A DNA stretch of 64,000 nt. Source: Pantoea sp. IMH (GTDB lineage Bacteria; Pseudomonadota; Gammaproteobacteria; Enterobacterales; Enterobacteriaceae). Shown here one piece after another: positions 29,595 to 42,297 of the stretch. The DNA is taken from positions 806,001 to 870,000 of the forward strand of contig NZ_JFGT01000005.1 in NCBI RefSeq assembly GCF_000599885.1. Reading direction: 5' to 3'. Position 1 is the first letter of the stretch. Each line of letters opens with the position of its first letter. The translations under genes and the position numbers were made by a program. Below the pieces are notes generated by a model, which was not told where the DNA came from, ran no database searches, and worked only from the letters and a program-made list of their open reading frames with translations.

Positions 29595-30104
29595 ATGAGC
29601 ACTTTTGATAAACATGACTTGTCTGGCATCGTCGGCAAACATCTGGTTTACACCTATGACAATGGCTGGAACTACGAGCTCTATATAAAAAATGGTGACA
29701 CCGTCGATTATCGTATTCACAGCGGAATGGTCGGTAACCGCTGGGTTAAAAATCAGCATGTCTATGTGGTTCGTCTGGCGCATGATGTCTATAAAGTTTC
29801 CTGGACCGAACCAACCGGTACCGATGTTAGTCTGGCCGTTAATCTGACTGACAAAATCTTTCACGGCACCATCTTCTTCCCACGCTGGGTAATGAATAAT
29901 CCGGAAAAAACCGTCTGCTTCCAGAACGAGCATCTGGAAGAGATGGCAAAATATCGCGAAGCAGGTCCGGCTTATCCTACTGAGGTAATTGACGAATTTG
30001 CCACGCTGACCATTATCCGTGATGTCGGTGAAAACAACGACAGCGTGATTGACTGTCCGCCTGACCAATTGCCTGCCAATTTCCCGGCCAATCTTAAAAA
30101 TTAA
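29595..30104 (+). CDS. padC: Phenolic acid decarboxylase
   Basis: The enzyme decarboxylates p-coumaric, ferulic and caffeic acids to vinyl phenols without a cofactor, detoxifying plant hydroxycinnamates in the cytoplasm. At 169 residues it has the lipocalin-like barrel length of the family. The signature YTYDNGWNYELYIKNGDTVD is followed by YRIHSGMVGNRWVKNQ and VSWTEPTGTDVSL. The residues equivalent to the B. subtilis active site, Tyr19, Tyr21, Arg49 and Glu72 here, are all retained. It is the first gene after the divergent LysR regulator. A perfect hairpin separates it from the MBL gene downstream. It is intact and likely inducible. Confidence 0.95.
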   Translation: MSTFDKHDLSGIVGKHLVYTYDNGWNYELYIKNGDTVDYRIHSGMVGNRWVKNQHVYVVRLAHDVYKVSWTEPTGTDVSLAVNLTDKIFHGTIFFPRWVMNNPEKTVCFQNEHLEEMAKYREAGPAYPTEVIDEFATLTIIRDVGENNDSVIDCPPDQLPANFPANLKN

Positions 30105-30111
30105 GATGCGA

Positions 30112-30138
30112 CAGAAGAGCTCATGGTGAGCTCTTCTG
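30112..30138 (+). terminator. Perfect 12-bp hairpin between padC and the MBL-fold gene
   Basis: CAGAAGAGCTCA and TGAGCTCTTCTG pair without mismatch around a three-base loop. It starts eight bases after the padC stop. Only a mixed pyrimidine tract follows (CTTTCTCTCTTA), so it may stabilise the padC message or give partial termination rather than a full stop. Confidence 0.65.
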
Positions 30139-30162
30139 CTTTCTCTCTTATAAGGACGAAAA

Positions 30163-31020
30163 ATGGAATTATCGACAAAGGTTTTTATCAGTAGTGATGC
30201 GCATGACGGATTCGGTGTCAGTTCCACCATTATCATGGGCGAGAAAGAGGCGATGCTGGTGGATGCCCAGTTCACCCTGGCGAATGCGCACCGGCTGGCC
30301 GCAGAAATTATTGAAACTGGTCTCGACTTGAAACGGATTTTTATCACTCACCTTCATCCCGATCACTTCCTCGGTCTTGAAGTGATCAAGTCTGTTTTCC
30401 CGGACGCTGAAATCCTTTCTTATAAGCAGGTAGCCGAAGATGTGAATGACGCCTTCGACTTCAAAATCGATTACTGGGGAAAACAGGTTTTGAAGGAGAA
30501 TGGTGCCCGCACAACCTATCTTATTACGGAGACAGAGGAGGATACGTTCTATCTGGAAGGCCAGCAGATTAAGATTCTGGGGCTGCTCAGCGGGGATTGT
30601 ATCAGGGTGACGCCGCTCTGGATCCCGTCGACCCGCACGCTAATCGCCTCCGATATCGTCTTCGCTGATGCGCACGTCTGGATTGCCGATATGCGCACGC
30701 CGGAACGCATTGCGAAATGGATGCAGAGTCTGGATACGCTGGAAGCGCTTGCGCCAAAAGTGCTGATCCCAGGTCATTCACGTACCACGTCGTCCCTTAG
30801 CCCTTCTGCGATTGGTTTCACCCGAACCTATATCAGAAATTTTATTAAAACGCTGCATCAGGTAAACAACAGTGCGGAGCTGGTGCAGGAGATGGAGAGA
30901 ATATATCCCAATCTTCCTGTGAAGATTTGCCTCGACTACAGCGCCCGGATTTTAAAAGATCGTTATGTCTGGCCCGGTGACTGGCCTGTATCGTTGCGGG
31001 AAATGGAAAGCACCCTGTAG
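30163..31020 (+). CDS. MBL-fold metallo-hydrolase, in the padC cassette
   Basis: A 285-residue metallo-beta-lactamase-fold protein. Metal ligands are visible in THLHPDH (His63, His65, Asp67, His68), at Asp164 (SDIVFADAH) and at His205 (PGHSR). The usual third-site histidine of the HTPGH loop is replaced by SGD (Asp145), as in a subfamily of MBL proteins whose substrates are not known to me. There is no signal peptide. It begins 58 bases after padC on the same strand with a good ribosome-binding site (AAGGACG), so it is probably part of the same transcriptional unit. A role in handling an ester or lactone linked to phenolic metabolism is only an inference. Confidence 0.85.
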   Translation: MELSTKVFISSDAHDGFGVSSTIIMGEKEAMLVDAQFTLANAHRLAAEIIETGLDLKRIFITHLHPDHFLGLEVIKSVFPDAEILSYKQVAEDVNDAFDFKIDYWGKQVLKENGARTTYLITETEEDTFYLEGQQIKILGLLSGDCIRVTPLWIPSTRTLIASDIVFADAHVWIADMRTPERIAKWMQSLDTLEALAPKVLIPGHSRTTSSLSPSAIGFTRTYIRNFIKTLHQVNNSAELVQEMERIYPNLPVKICLDYSARILKDRYVWPGDWPVSLREMESTL

Positions 31021-31028
31021 CATTATTA

Positions 31029-31056
31029 TCAGGCCCGTTGTATCTGGCCTGATTTC
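31029..31056 (+). terminator. Terminator after the MBL-fold gene
   Basis: A seven-base-pair stem TCAGGCC / GGCCTGA with a ten-base loop is followed by TTTC, nine bases after the stop codon. The 31057-31299 stretch that follows contains no gene. Confidence 0.5.
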
Positions 31057-31299
31057 AACAATACGGCTTCAATATAGCGTGCAAAAAGTATCTTCATTGC
31101 GGCGTTCTATTCCTGCCCGTTATCTATTCCATCTTTTACAGGGCAGGGGAAACCACGGCCGCCAGCTTTTTTCTGTGACGTTTTTGAGCAACGCGATCTT
31201 ACTCTTCTCTGAGATAACCTCAGCGCGGCAGGCCTGCGCTGGCGGCGAAAAATCGGGCAGTTTTGGCCAGGTCTTTAATGTTGCTTTTTTGTAAACAGA

Positions 31300-31328
31300 T
31301 TAACATCAGGCCGAAATCCTGCTATGCT
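31300..31328 (+). promoter_or_regulatory. Probable sigma-70 promoter of acnB
   Basis: TTAACA (31300-31305, five of six matches to the -35 consensus) and TATGCT (31323-31328, four of six to the -10) are separated by 17 bases. Transcription would start near 31335 and give a leader of about 100 bases before acnB. The leader can fold around GCCCGG and may bind apo-AcnB itself, as proposed in E. coli; this is inference. Confidence 0.5.
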
Positions 31329-31433
31329 GCCCCTCGCGAAACCGGGCACCTTACCCTACATAGAGCGAAACTCACGCCAAAGTGAGCATTGTGGGCCCGG
31401 TAAGCCAATAACAATGTGAGCGAGGAGAACGTC

Positions 31434-34031
31434 GTGCTAGAAGAATACCGTAAGCACGTTGCCGAGCGTGCTGCCCAGGGGATCGTTCCTAAACCGTTAG
31501 ATGCTTCCCAAATGGCCGCGCTGGTTGAACTGCTGAAAAATCCGCCCGCGGGTGAAGAAGAATTCCTGACCGATCTGTTAATCAATCGAGTGCCACCAGG
31601 CGTGGACGAAGCGGCTTATGTGAAAGCGGGCTTCCTGGCCGCCGTCGCCAAAGGCGAAGCGACTTCTCCTCTGATTACTCCAGAAAAAGCGGTAGAACTG
31701 CTCGGCACCATGCAGGGTGGTTACAATATCCATGCGCTGCTCGACGCGCTGGAAGATGAAAAGCTGGCGCCTATTGCCGCTAAAGCACTTTCCCATACGC
31801 TGCTGATGTTTGACAGCTTCTACGACGTGGAAGAGAAAGCCAAAGCGGGTAACCCGCACGCCCAGCAGATCATGAAGTCCTGGGCCGAAGCGGAGTGGTA
31901 TCTCTCCCGTCCGGAGCTGGCTGAAAAAATCACCGTAACCGTCTTCAAGGTGACGGGCGAAACCAACACTGACGATCTCTCGCCTGCGCCTGACGCCTGG
32001 TCCCGTCCTGATATTCCTCTGCACGCGCTGGCGATGCTGAAAAATGCCCGTGAAGGCATTGAGCCGGATGAGCCAGGCAACATTGGCCCGATCAAACAGA
32101 TCGCAGCGCTACAGGCGAAAGGTTATCCGCTGGCCTACGTAGGCGACGTGGTCGGTACAGGCTCTTCCCGTAAGTCCGCGACCAACTCCGTGCTCTGGTT
32201 TATGGGTGATGACATCCCCTACGTGCCGAACAAAAAAGGCGGCGGCGTGGTGCTGGGCAACAACATTGCGCCTATCTTCTTCAACACTATGGAAGATGCG
32301 GGCGCACTGCCGATCGAAGTGGATGTGCAGAACCTGAATATGGGCGATGTCATCGACATCTATCCTTATAAAGGCGAAGTGCAGAATCACGAAACGGGCG
32401 AAGTACTGGCGACGTTCTCCCTGAAAACTGACGTGCTGCTTGATGAAGTGCGTGCGGGTGGTCGTATTCCACTGATCATCGGTCGCGGTCTGACCGCCAA
32501 AGCGCGTGAGTCACTGGGACTGCCGCAAAGTGATATCTTCCGTCAGGCGAAAGATGTGGCGGAAAGCAGCCGCGGTTACTCGCTGGCGCAAAAAATGGTA
32601 GGCCGTGCCTGTGGCACCGATGGCGTACGTCCTGGCGCTTACTGCGAACCAAAAATGACTTCAGTGGGGTCTCAGGACACCACCGGGCCGATGACCCGCG
32701 ATGAGCTGAAAGACCTGGCCTGTCTGGGCTTCTCTGCCGATCTGGTGATGCAGTCATTCTGTCACACCGCCGCCTATCCTAAGCCGGTTGACGTCTCCAC
32801 GCACCATACGCTGCCAGACTTTATCATGAACCGTGGCGGCGTCTCGCTGCGTCCGGGCGATGGGATTATCCACAGCTGGCTGAACCGTATGCTGCTGCCG
32901 GACACCGTAGGCACCGGCGGGGATTCCCATACCCGTTTCCCGATCGGCATCTCTTTCCCGGCAGGCTCCGGCCTGGTCGCCTTTGCGGCCGCCACCGGCG
33001 TGATGCCGCTGGATATGCCTGAGTCGGTGCTGGTGCGCTTCAAAGGAAAAATGGAGCCGGGCATTACGCTGCGCGACCTGGTTCATGCGATCCCTCTCTA
33101 TGCGATTAAGCAGGGTCTGCTGACCGTTGAGAAGAAAGGGAAGAAAAACATCTTCTCGGGCCGCATCCTTGAAATCGAAGGTCTGCCGGATCTGAAAGTG
33201 GAGCAGGCGTTTGAGCTCTCTGACGCCTCTGCCGAACGTTCAGCTGCGGGCTGCACCATCAAGCTGGGTCAGGATCCGATTATTGAGTACCTGAACTCCA
33301 ATATCGTTCTGCTCAAGTGGATGATCTCTGAAGGTTACGGCGATCGCCGTACGCTGGAACGTCGTATCCAGGGGATGGAGAAGTGGCTGGCAGATCCTCA
33401 ACTGCTGGAAGCGGATGCGGATGCAGAATATGCCGCCGTTATCGAAATCGACCTGGCCGACATCAAAGAGCCGATCCTGTGCGCACCCAACGATCCTGAC
33501 GATGCCCGTCTGCTCTCTGACGTGCAGGGTGAGAAGATTGATGAGGTATTCATCGGCTCGTGCATGACCAACATCGGCCATTTCCGTGCGGCTGGTAAGC
33601 TGCTGGACAGCCATAAAGGGCAGCTGCCGACGCGTCTCTGGGTAGCACCGCCAACCAAGATGGATGCCGCGCAGCTGACGGAAGAGGGCTACTACAGCGT
33701 CTTCGGCAAGAGCGGTGCGCGTATTGAAATCCCGGGCTGTTCACTCTGTATGGGTAACCAGGCGCGAGTGGCTGATGGCGCGACGGTGGTTTCCACTTCA
33801 ACCCGTAACTTCCCGAACCGCCTGGGCACCGGCGCGAATGTCTTCCTGGCATCCGCTGAGCTGGCCGCCGTCGCCTCACTACTGGGCAAACTGCCGACGC
33901 CGGATGAGTATCAGCAGTTTATGGCGCAGGTGGATAAGACGGCGGTGGATACCTATCGCTATCTGAACTTCGATCAGCTGGCGCAATACACCGAAAAAGC
34001 GGACGGCGTTATCTTCCAGACCGCCGTCTGA
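31434..34031 (+). CDS. acnB: AcnB, aconitate hydratase B
   Basis: AcnB is the main TCA-cycle aconitase and 2-methylisocitrate dehydratase. It carries a [4Fe-4S] cluster, and the apo form binds mRNA. The start is taken as GTG at 31434 (product [14 protein letters not shown]), which follows GAGGAGAAC and gives 865 residues, the E. coli length. A frame extension to an upstream GTG at 31416 is not needed. Domain order is the HEAT-like domain (residues 1-160), the swivel domain, then the catalytic domains. Cluster ligands are Cys in GSCMTNIG and in [11 protein letters not shown] strong terminator follows. Confidence 0.98.
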   Translation: MLEEYRKHVAERAAQGIVPKPLDASQMAALVELLKNPPAGEEEFLTDLLINRVPPGVDEAAYVKAGFLAAVAKGEATSPLITPEKAVELLGTMQGGYNIHALLDALEDEKLAPIAAKALSHTLLMFDSFYDVEEKAKAGNPHAQQIMKSWAEAEWYLSRPELAEKITVTVFKVTGETNTDDLSPAPDAWSRPDIPLHALAMLKNAREGIEPDEPGNIGPIKQIAALQAKGYPLAYVGDVVGTGSSRKSATNSVLWFMGDDIPYVPNKKGGGVVLGNNIAPIFFNTMEDAGALPIEVDVQNLNMGDVIDIYPYKGEVQNHETGEVLATFSLKTDVLLDEVRAGGRIPLIIGRGLTAKARESLGLPQSDIFRQAKDVAESSRGYSLAQKMVGRACGTDGVRPGAYCEPKMTSVGSQDTTGPMTRDELKDLACLGFSADLVMQSFCHTAAYPKPVDVSTHHTLPDFIMNRGGVSLRPGDGIIHSWLNRMLLPDTVGTGGDSHTRFPIGISFPAGSGLVAFAAATGVMPLDMPESVLVRFKGKMEPGITLRDLVHAIPLYAIKQGLLTVEKKGKKNIFSGRILEIEGLPDLKVEQAFELSDASAERSAAGCTIKLGQDPIIEYLNSNIVLLKWMISEGYGDRRTLERRIQGMEKWLADPQLLEADADAEYAAVIEIDLADIKEPILCAPNDPDDARLLSDVQGEKIDEVFIGSCMTNIGHFRAAGKLLDSHKGQLPTRLWVAPPTKMDAAQLTEEGYYSVFGKSGARIEIPGCSLCMGNQARVADGATVVSTSTRNFPNRLGTGANVFLASAELAAVASLLGKLPTPDEYQQFMAQVDKTAVDTYRYLNFDQLAQYTEKADGVIFQTAV

Positions 34032-34099
34032 TCAGGCCGGGTGAGGCCCTGAGGTTTCACCCGTCCACGGCCAGAGTAGGACCGCGCACATTGCATATG

Positions 34100-34128
34100 A
34101 AAGGCGAATCATCGATTCGCCTTTTTTC
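34100..34128 (+). terminator. Intrinsic terminator after acnB
   Basis: An 11-base-pair perfect stem AAAGGCGAATC / GATTCGCCTTT with a three-base loop ends in a run of six T residues and C. Confidence 0.92.
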
Positions 34129-34529
34129 TTGCCTGTAATCCTTACATACCTCTCCGCCTGCTTTTTTCCGTTGCCCCAAAATTGCCCCTCATTTGAAAAA
34201 TTCTAATTTTACCTGGCTCTTCGCATTATATTTTCTCATGCTATTGCCTGTTACCGGCTGCTTTCTTTTTCCTTCATCGTCGGCTTCCGCTATTTTCTTC
34301 GCAGTTTTACCGCAGTCAATTGTTGTTTATGTGCGTAATGGCGCAGATTTATAGTGCAAAACTCTGGAAACTGCCTTCCCCAGGCTTCCTGCACCAAAAG
34401 GGTTCGGCCTTGTTTTTCTTATGGTTAAAGCACCTGTTCGGTGGTAACGTCAGGTCAAGGTTATCGTTTGCGTCGCGGCTCTTCAGGCCGGACGTAACCG
34501 TCTGAAACGTGTAAAAGCACAGGATTGTT
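34129..34529 (+). promoter_or_regulatory. Gene-free upstream region of gcvTHP
   Basis: About 400 bases with no gene, AT-rich in 34195-34260. It is the expected place for GcvA and Lrp binding known from the E. coli gcv operon, but I cannot mark exact sites. There is no glycine riboswitch fold that I can recognise. It also contains the junction between two regions that are far apart in E. coli K-12. Confidence 0.5.
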
Positions 34530-35624
34530 ATGACTCAGCAGACTCCCTTGTTCGAACAGCATCAGGCCTGCGGCGCACGCATGGTGGATTTCCATGGCTG
34601 GATGATGCCGCTGCACTACGGCTCTCAACTCGATGAGCACCACGCGGTACGAACCGATGCCGGTATGTTTGATGTGTCGCATATGACCATCGTCGATCTG
34701 CATGGCGCGCGTACCCGCGACTTCCTGCGCTATCTGCTCGCTAATGACGTCGCCAAACTGACTCAGCCGGGTAAAGCGCTTTATAGCGGGATGCTTAACG
34801 CTTCCGCTGGCGTAATTGACGATCTGATTGTTTACTTTATGACCGAAGACTTTTTCCGCATGGTGGTGAACTCCGCCACGCGGGAGAAAGATCTCGCCTG
34901 GATTTCCGGCCATGCGGAATCCTACGGCGTTGAACTTCACGTGCGTGACGATCTGGCGCTGATTGCGGTGCAGGGACCTCATGCAAAAGAGAAAGCTGCC
35001 ACGCTGCTGGATGAATCTCAGCGACAGGCAGTGGAGGGTATGAAGCCCTTCTTCGGCATTCAGGCTGGCGATCTGTTTATCGCCACCACCGGCTACACCG
35101 GTGAGGCGGGTTATGAAATTGCGCTGCCGAACGAACAGGCGGCACCATTCTGGCAGAAGCTGGTGGCTGCGGGCATTAAGCCAGCCGGACTCGGCGCACG
35201 CGACACGCTGCGTCTGGAAGCGGGCATGAACTTATACGGTCAGGAGATGGACGAAGGCGTCTCGCCGCTGGCAGCCAATATGGGCTGGACAGTGGCATGG
35301 GAACCGGCAGACCGCAATTTTATTGGTCGTGAAGCGTTAGAGGCGCAGCGCGGGCAGGGCACGGAGCAGCTGGTCGGCCTGATCCTGACCAGTAAGGGCG
35401 TGCTGCGCAATGAACTGCCGGTGCGCTTTACCGACAGCGCAGGCAACCTTCAGGAAGGCATTATCACCAGCGGTTCATTTTCACCCACGCTGGGCTACAG
35501 CATTGCGCTGGCGCGCGTACCAGCGGGCATTGGCGAGCAGGCGATCGTTGAGATCCGCAATCGTGAAATGCCGGTTAAGGTGACCAAACCGATTTTTGTT
35601 CGCGCCGGAAAGCCGGTCGCATAA
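34530..35624 (+). CDS. gcvT: GcvT, glycine cleavage system aminomethyltransferase (T protein)
   Basis: GcvT moves the methylene group from aminomethyl-lipoyl GcvH to tetrahydrofolate and releases ammonia. It has 364 residues, the E. coli length. Typical segments are [19 protein letters not shown], the folate-binding DVSHM near residue 50, [14 protein letters not shown] and [21 protein letters not shown]. It is the first gene of gcvT-gcvH-gcvP and 28 bases upstream of gcvH. It is a paralogue of YgfZ, encoded further right in the window. Confidence 0.98.
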   Translation: MTQQTPLFEQHQACGARMVDFHGWMMPLHYGSQLDEHHAVRTDAGMFDVSHMTIVDLHGARTRDFLRYLLANDVAKLTQPGKALYSGMLNASAGVIDDLIVYFMTEDFFRMVVNSATREKDLAWISGHAESYGVELHVRDDLALIAVQGPHAKEKAATLLDESQRQAVEGMKPFFGIQAGDLFIATTGYTGEAGYEIALPNEQAAPFWQKLVAAGIKPAGLGARDTLRLEAGMNLYGQEMDEGVSPLAANMGWTVAWEPADRNFIGREALEAQRGQGTEQLVGLILTSKGVLRNELPVRFTDSAGNLQEGIITSGSFSPTLGYSIALARVPAGIGEQAIVEIRNREMPVKVTKPIFVRAGKPVA

Positions 35625-35651
35625 TAACGATTACCTCAGGAGAGCAGCGCG

Positions 35652-36038
35652 ATGAGCAATGTGCCAAATGAACTGAAATACCGTGAAAGTCATGAATGGG
35701 TGCGCCAGGAAGCCGATGGCACCTGCACGGTGGGAATAACCGAACACGCGCAGGAACTGCTGGGCGATATGGTGTTTGTGGATCTGCCGGATGTCGGGAC
35801 CACCTATAATCAGGGCGACGACTGCGCCGTAGCGGAGTCGGTCAAAGCTGCTTCTGATATTTATGCGCCGGTCAGCGGTGAAATCGTTGAGGTGAACAGC
35901 GCGCTGGACGGCGAGCCGGAACTGGTTAACAGCGCCCCTTATGCAGAAGGCTGGCTGTTTAAAATCAAACCCAGCGACGCCGCCGAACTGGATTCGCTGC
36001 TTGACGCCGATGCTTATAAAACCAGCATCGACGAGTAA
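35652..36038 (+). CDS. gcvH: GcvH, glycine cleavage system H protein
   Basis: GcvH is the lipoylated carrier of the glycine cleavage system. The lipoyl lysine is Lys65 in [11 protein letters not shown]. The length is 128 residues, one short of the E. coli protein. AGGAGAGC precedes the ATG. It lies between gcvT and gcvP and is followed by two tandem hairpins before gcvP. Confidence 0.98.
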   Translation: MSNVPNELKYRESHEWVRQEADGTCTVGITEHAQELLGDMVFVDLPDVGTTYNQGDDCAVAESVKAASDIYAPVSGEIVEVNSALDGEPELVNSAPYAEGWLFKIKPSDAAELDSLLDADAYKTSIDE

Positions 36039-36050
36039 TCCGCAACTGAA

Positions 36051-36104
36051 CCGGACGGCGAGATCTTCCCCGTCCGGCAGCCTGTTCCATGCCGGGACAG
36101 GCTG
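36051..36104 (+). other. Two tandem hairpins in the gcvH-gcvP gap
   Basis: The first hairpin is CCGGACGG / CCGTCCGG (36051-36058 and 36070-36077). The second, directly adjoining, is CAGCCTGT / ACAGGCTG (36078-36085 and 36097-36104), extendable by three more pairs. Neither has a T run at its end. They may protect or process the gcvTH message and set the level of gcvP. Confidence 0.6.
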
Positions 36105-36160
36105 TAAAAAGCGTGTTCGCCCTACACCCTCTTTTCATGCCGATTCAGGATTTACCGCTA

Positions 36161-39034
36161 ATGACCCAGACTCTCAGCCAGCTTGAACATAACGGCGCGT
36201 TTATCGAACGCCATATTGGTCCATCGCAGGAGCAGCAGATCGCCATGCTGAATGCCACCGGTGCCAGCTCTCTCAGCGATCTGATCGCGTCGATCGTGCC
36301 GGCGGACATTCAGCTGCCAGGCCCGCCCGCTGTGGGAGATGCGCTTACCGAGCATCAGGCGCTGGCCGAGCTGAAAGCGATGGCCAGTCAGAATCAGCGT
36401 TATAAATCCTACATCGGCATGGGCTATTCGCCGGTGCTGACGCCGCCGGTGATCCTGCGCAATATGCTGGAAAATCCCGGCTGGTACACCGCCTATACGC
36501 CTTACCAGCCGGAAGTGTCCCAGGGGCGCCTTGAAGCGCTGCTCAATTTTCAGCAGGTTACGCTGGATCTGACCGGGCTGGATATCGCCTCAGCCTCGCT
36601 GCTTGATGAAGCCACGGCCGCCGCTGAAGCGATGGCGATGGCAAAACGCGTCAGCAAGCTGAAAACCGCTAACCGCTTCTTTGTGGCGGAAGATGTGCAC
36701 CCGCAAACGCTGGACGTTATCCGTACGCGTGCGGAAACCTTTGGTTTTGAAATCCTGGTCGATAAGGCGGATAAAGTTCTCGATCACCAGGATATCTTTG
36801 GCGTGCTGTTACAGCAGGTTGGCACCACTGGCGAAGCGCATGATTACACAACGCTTATCGCTGAACTTAAAAACCGCAAAATCATCGTCAGCGTTGCGGC
36901 GGATTTTATGGCGCTGGTACAGCTTCAGGCCCCCGGCAGGCAGGGCGCGGATATCGTTTTCGGATCCGCCCAGCGTTTTGGCGTACCGATGGGCTACGGT
37001 GGCCCGCACGCGGCCTTCTTTGCCGCGCGGGATGAGCATAAGCGCTCTATGCCAGGGCGCATTATTGGCGTCTCCCGCGATGCGGCCGGCAATACTGCGC
37101 TGCGTATGGCCATGCAGACGCGAGAACAGCATATTCGCCGCGAGAAGGCGAACTCCAATATCTGTACTTCTCAGGTGCTGCTGGCCAATATTGCCAGCCT
37201 CTATGCGGTGTTCCACGGCCCTGAAGGCCTGAAGCGTATCGCTGCCCGTATTCATCGTCTGACGGATATCCTGGCGGCGGGTTTACAGAAGGGCGGCCTG
37301 ACGCTGCGTCACGCGACCTGGTTTGATACGCTGACGGTTGAGGTGGCGGACAAAGCCGCGGTGCTCGATCGGGCGCTGAGTTTTGGCGTTAACCTGCGTA
37401 CGGATATTCATAATGCGGTAGGGATCACACTGGATGAGACTACCACCCGTGAGGACGTGGTCGCGCTGTTCTCCATTCTGCTGGGTGAAGAGCACGGTCA
37501 GGAGATCGACGCGCTCGATGCCGCCGTTGCCCGCGAGAGCCAGTCGATCCCGGCTGCATTACTGCGTCAGGATGCGATCCTGACCCATCCGGTATTTAAC
37601 CGTCATCACAGCGAAACTGAGATGATGCGCTATATGCACAGCCTTGAGCGTAAAGATCTTGCGCTGAACCAGGCGATGATCCCGCTAGGCTCCTGCACCA
37701 TGAAGCTGAACGCTGCGGCTGAGATGATCCCGATCACCTGGCCTGAGTTCGCTGAGCTGCATCCCTTCTGTCCGGCGGATCAGGCTACCGGCTACCTGCA
37801 AATGATAGGGCAGCTCTCCCAGTGGCTGGTGCAGCTGACCGGCTACGACGCGCTCTGTATGCAGCCAAACTCAGGCGCACAGGGTGAATATGCCGGTCTG
37901 CTGGCGATCCGCCGCTATCATGAAAGCCGCAACGAAGGCGGACGTAACGTCTGTCTGATCCCAAGCTCCGCGCACGGTACCAACCCAGCTTCTGCACAGA
38001 TGGCGGGCATGTCGGTCGTGGTGGTCGCCTGTGATAAGCAGGGCAATATCGATCTGCACGATCTGCGGATAAAGGCGGAACAGACCGGTGAAGCGCTCTC
38101 CTGCATCATGGTGACTTATCCCTCCACGCACGGCGTTTATGAGGAAACAATCCGCGAGGTTTGTCAGATCGTTCATCAGTTTGGCGGCCAGGTTTACCTT
38201 GACGGCGCCAATATGAATGCTCAGGTGGGCATCACTACGCCGGGCTATATCGGGGCGGATGTTTCTCACCTCAACCTGCATAAAACCTTCTGTATCCCTC
38301 ACGGCGGTGGCGGACCTGGCATGGGACCTATCGGCGTGAAGGCGCATCTGGCGCCCTTTGTGCCGGGTCACAGCGTGGTGCAGATCGATGGTGTACTTAC
38401 CCAGCAGGGCGCGGTCTCTGCTGCGCCCTTTGGCAGCGCCTCTATTCTGCCGATCAGCTGGATGTATATCCGCATGATGGGCGCGGAAGGGCTGAAGCAG
38501 GCCAGCTCCGTGGCGATTCTTAACGCAAATTATATTGCCACCCGCTTACAGTCAGCCTATCCGATCCTCTATACCGGACGCGACGGGCGTGTGGCGCATG
38601 AGTGCATCCTGGATATCCGTCCGCTGAAAGAGCAGACCGGGATCAGCGAACTGGATATCGCCAAGCGCCTGATCGACTACGGTTTCCATGCACCGACCAT
38701 GTCTTTCCCGGTAGCCGGAACGCTGATGGTGGAGCCAACGGAGTCGGAAAGCAAAATCGAGCTGGATCGCTTTATTGATGCGATGCTCTCTATTCGCATG
38801 GAGATCGATCGCGTTGCGGCGGGCGAATGGCCGGCTGACGATAACCCGCTGGTCAACGCGCCGCATACCCAGATGGAGATTGTCGGTGAGTGGGCGCATC
38901 CTTACAGCCGCGAGCTGGCCGTTTTCCCGGCGGGGAGTGAGAACAAATACTGGCCAACGGTGAAGCGTCTGGATGATGTCTACGGCGACCGCAATTTGTT
39001 CTGCTCCTGCGTGCCGATGAGCGAATACGAGTAG
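36161..39034 (+). CDS. gcvP: GcvP, glycine dehydrogenase (decarboxylating), P protein
   Basis: GcvP is the PLP enzyme that decarboxylates glycine and transfers the aminomethyl group to GcvH. I chose the ATG at 36161 ([20 protein letters not shown]), giving 957 residues, identical in length to E. coli; an ATG 72 bases upstream would add an unconserved tail. The duplicated fold is complete: the N-terminal half contains the PLP-less subdomain, and the C-terminal half holds the PLP lysine, Lys708, in [21 protein letters not shown] terminator follows directly. Confidence 0.98.
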   Translation: MTQTLSQLEHNGAFIERHIGPSQEQQIAMLNATGASSLSDLIASIVPADIQLPGPPAVGDALTEHQALAELKAMASQNQRYKSYIGMGYSPVLTPPVILRNMLENPGWYTAYTPYQPEVSQGRLEALLNFQQVTLDLTGLDIASASLLDEATAAAEAMAMAKRVSKLKTANRFFVAEDVHPQTLDVIRTRAETFGFEILVDKADKVLDHQDIFGVLLQQVGTTGEAHDYTTLIAELKNRKIIVSVAADFMALVQLQAPGRQGADIVFGSAQRFGVPMGYGGPHAAFFAARDEHKRSMPGRIIGVSRDAAGNTALRMAMQTREQHIRREKANSNICTSQVLLANIASLYAVFHGPEGLKRIAARIHRLTDILAAGLQKGGLTLRHATWFDTLTVEVADKAAVLDRALSFGVNLRTDIHNAVGITLDETTTREDVVALFSILLGEEHGQEIDALDAAVARESQSIPAALLRQDAILTHPVFNRHHSETEMMRYMHSLERKDLALNQAMIPLGSCTMKLNAAAEMIPITWPEFAELHPFCPADQATGYLQMIGQLSQWLVQLTGYDALCMQPNSGAQGEYAGLLAIRRYHESRNEGGRNVCLIPSSAHGTNPASAQMAGMSVVVVACDKQGNIDLHDLRIKAEQTGEALSCIMVTYPSTHGVYEETIREVCQIVHQFGGQVYLDGANMNAQVGITTPGYIGADVSHLNLHKTFCIPHGGGGPGMGPIGVKAHLAPFVPGHSVVQIDGVLTQQGAVSAAPFGSASILPISWMYIRMMGAEGLKQASSVAILNANYIATRLQSAYPILYTGRDGRVAHECILDIRPLKEQTGISELDIAKRLIDYGFHAPTMSFPVAGTLMVEPTESESKIELDRFIDAMLSIRMEIDRVAAGEWPADDNPLVNAPHTQMEIVGEWAHPYSRELAVFPAGSENKYWPTVKRLDDVYGDRNLFCSCVPMSEYE

Positions 39035-39050
39035 TCTTCGTCACAAATGA

Positions 39051-39076
39051 AAAGGGCACCTGAGGTGCCCTTTTTA
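39051..39076 (+). terminator. Intrinsic terminator after gcvP
   Basis: A ten-base-pair perfect stem AAAGGGCACC / GGTGCCCTTT with a TGA loop, ending in a run of five T residues. Confidence 0.92.
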
Positions 39077-39130
39077 GTGGGGATAACGCTGTCCCCGCTG
39101 TCAGTGGACCTGCCGACCGTCTGATAATCC

Positions 39131-42138
<3,008 letters not shown>

Positions 42139-42245
42139 GGCTATCTCCTGAGTCGGGTACGGTTACTCCTCAGGCGGAAGGGCCCTGGAGCAGGATCTTT
42201 TATTATTGTGAGGAGTTTATCAACGGAAAAAAGAAAGTCACGATA

Positions 42246-42275
42246 TAACAAATCCGTACCCGGCGTGATTTGTTA
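42246..42275. promoter_or_regulatory. Perfect 9-bp inverted repeat, candidate operator of the PTS-bglA operon
   Basis: TAACAAATC and GATTTGTTA form a perfect dyad with a 12-base spacer. It lies about 108 bases upstream of the EIIBC start and 23 bases after the RpiR-family gene. It is a good candidate binding site for that regulator, although overlap with a smaller GGCGT/ACGCC hairpin means part of it may also serve as terminator of the regulator gene. Confidence 0.45.
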
Positions 42276-42297
42276 CGCCGAAAAAACAGGGTGTTTT

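Noticed and set aside
34129-34529. Glycine riboswitch upstream of gcvT
   Set aside because: No tandem aptamer-like conserved core is recognisable, and enterobacterial gcv operons are known to use GcvA/GcvR and Lrp.
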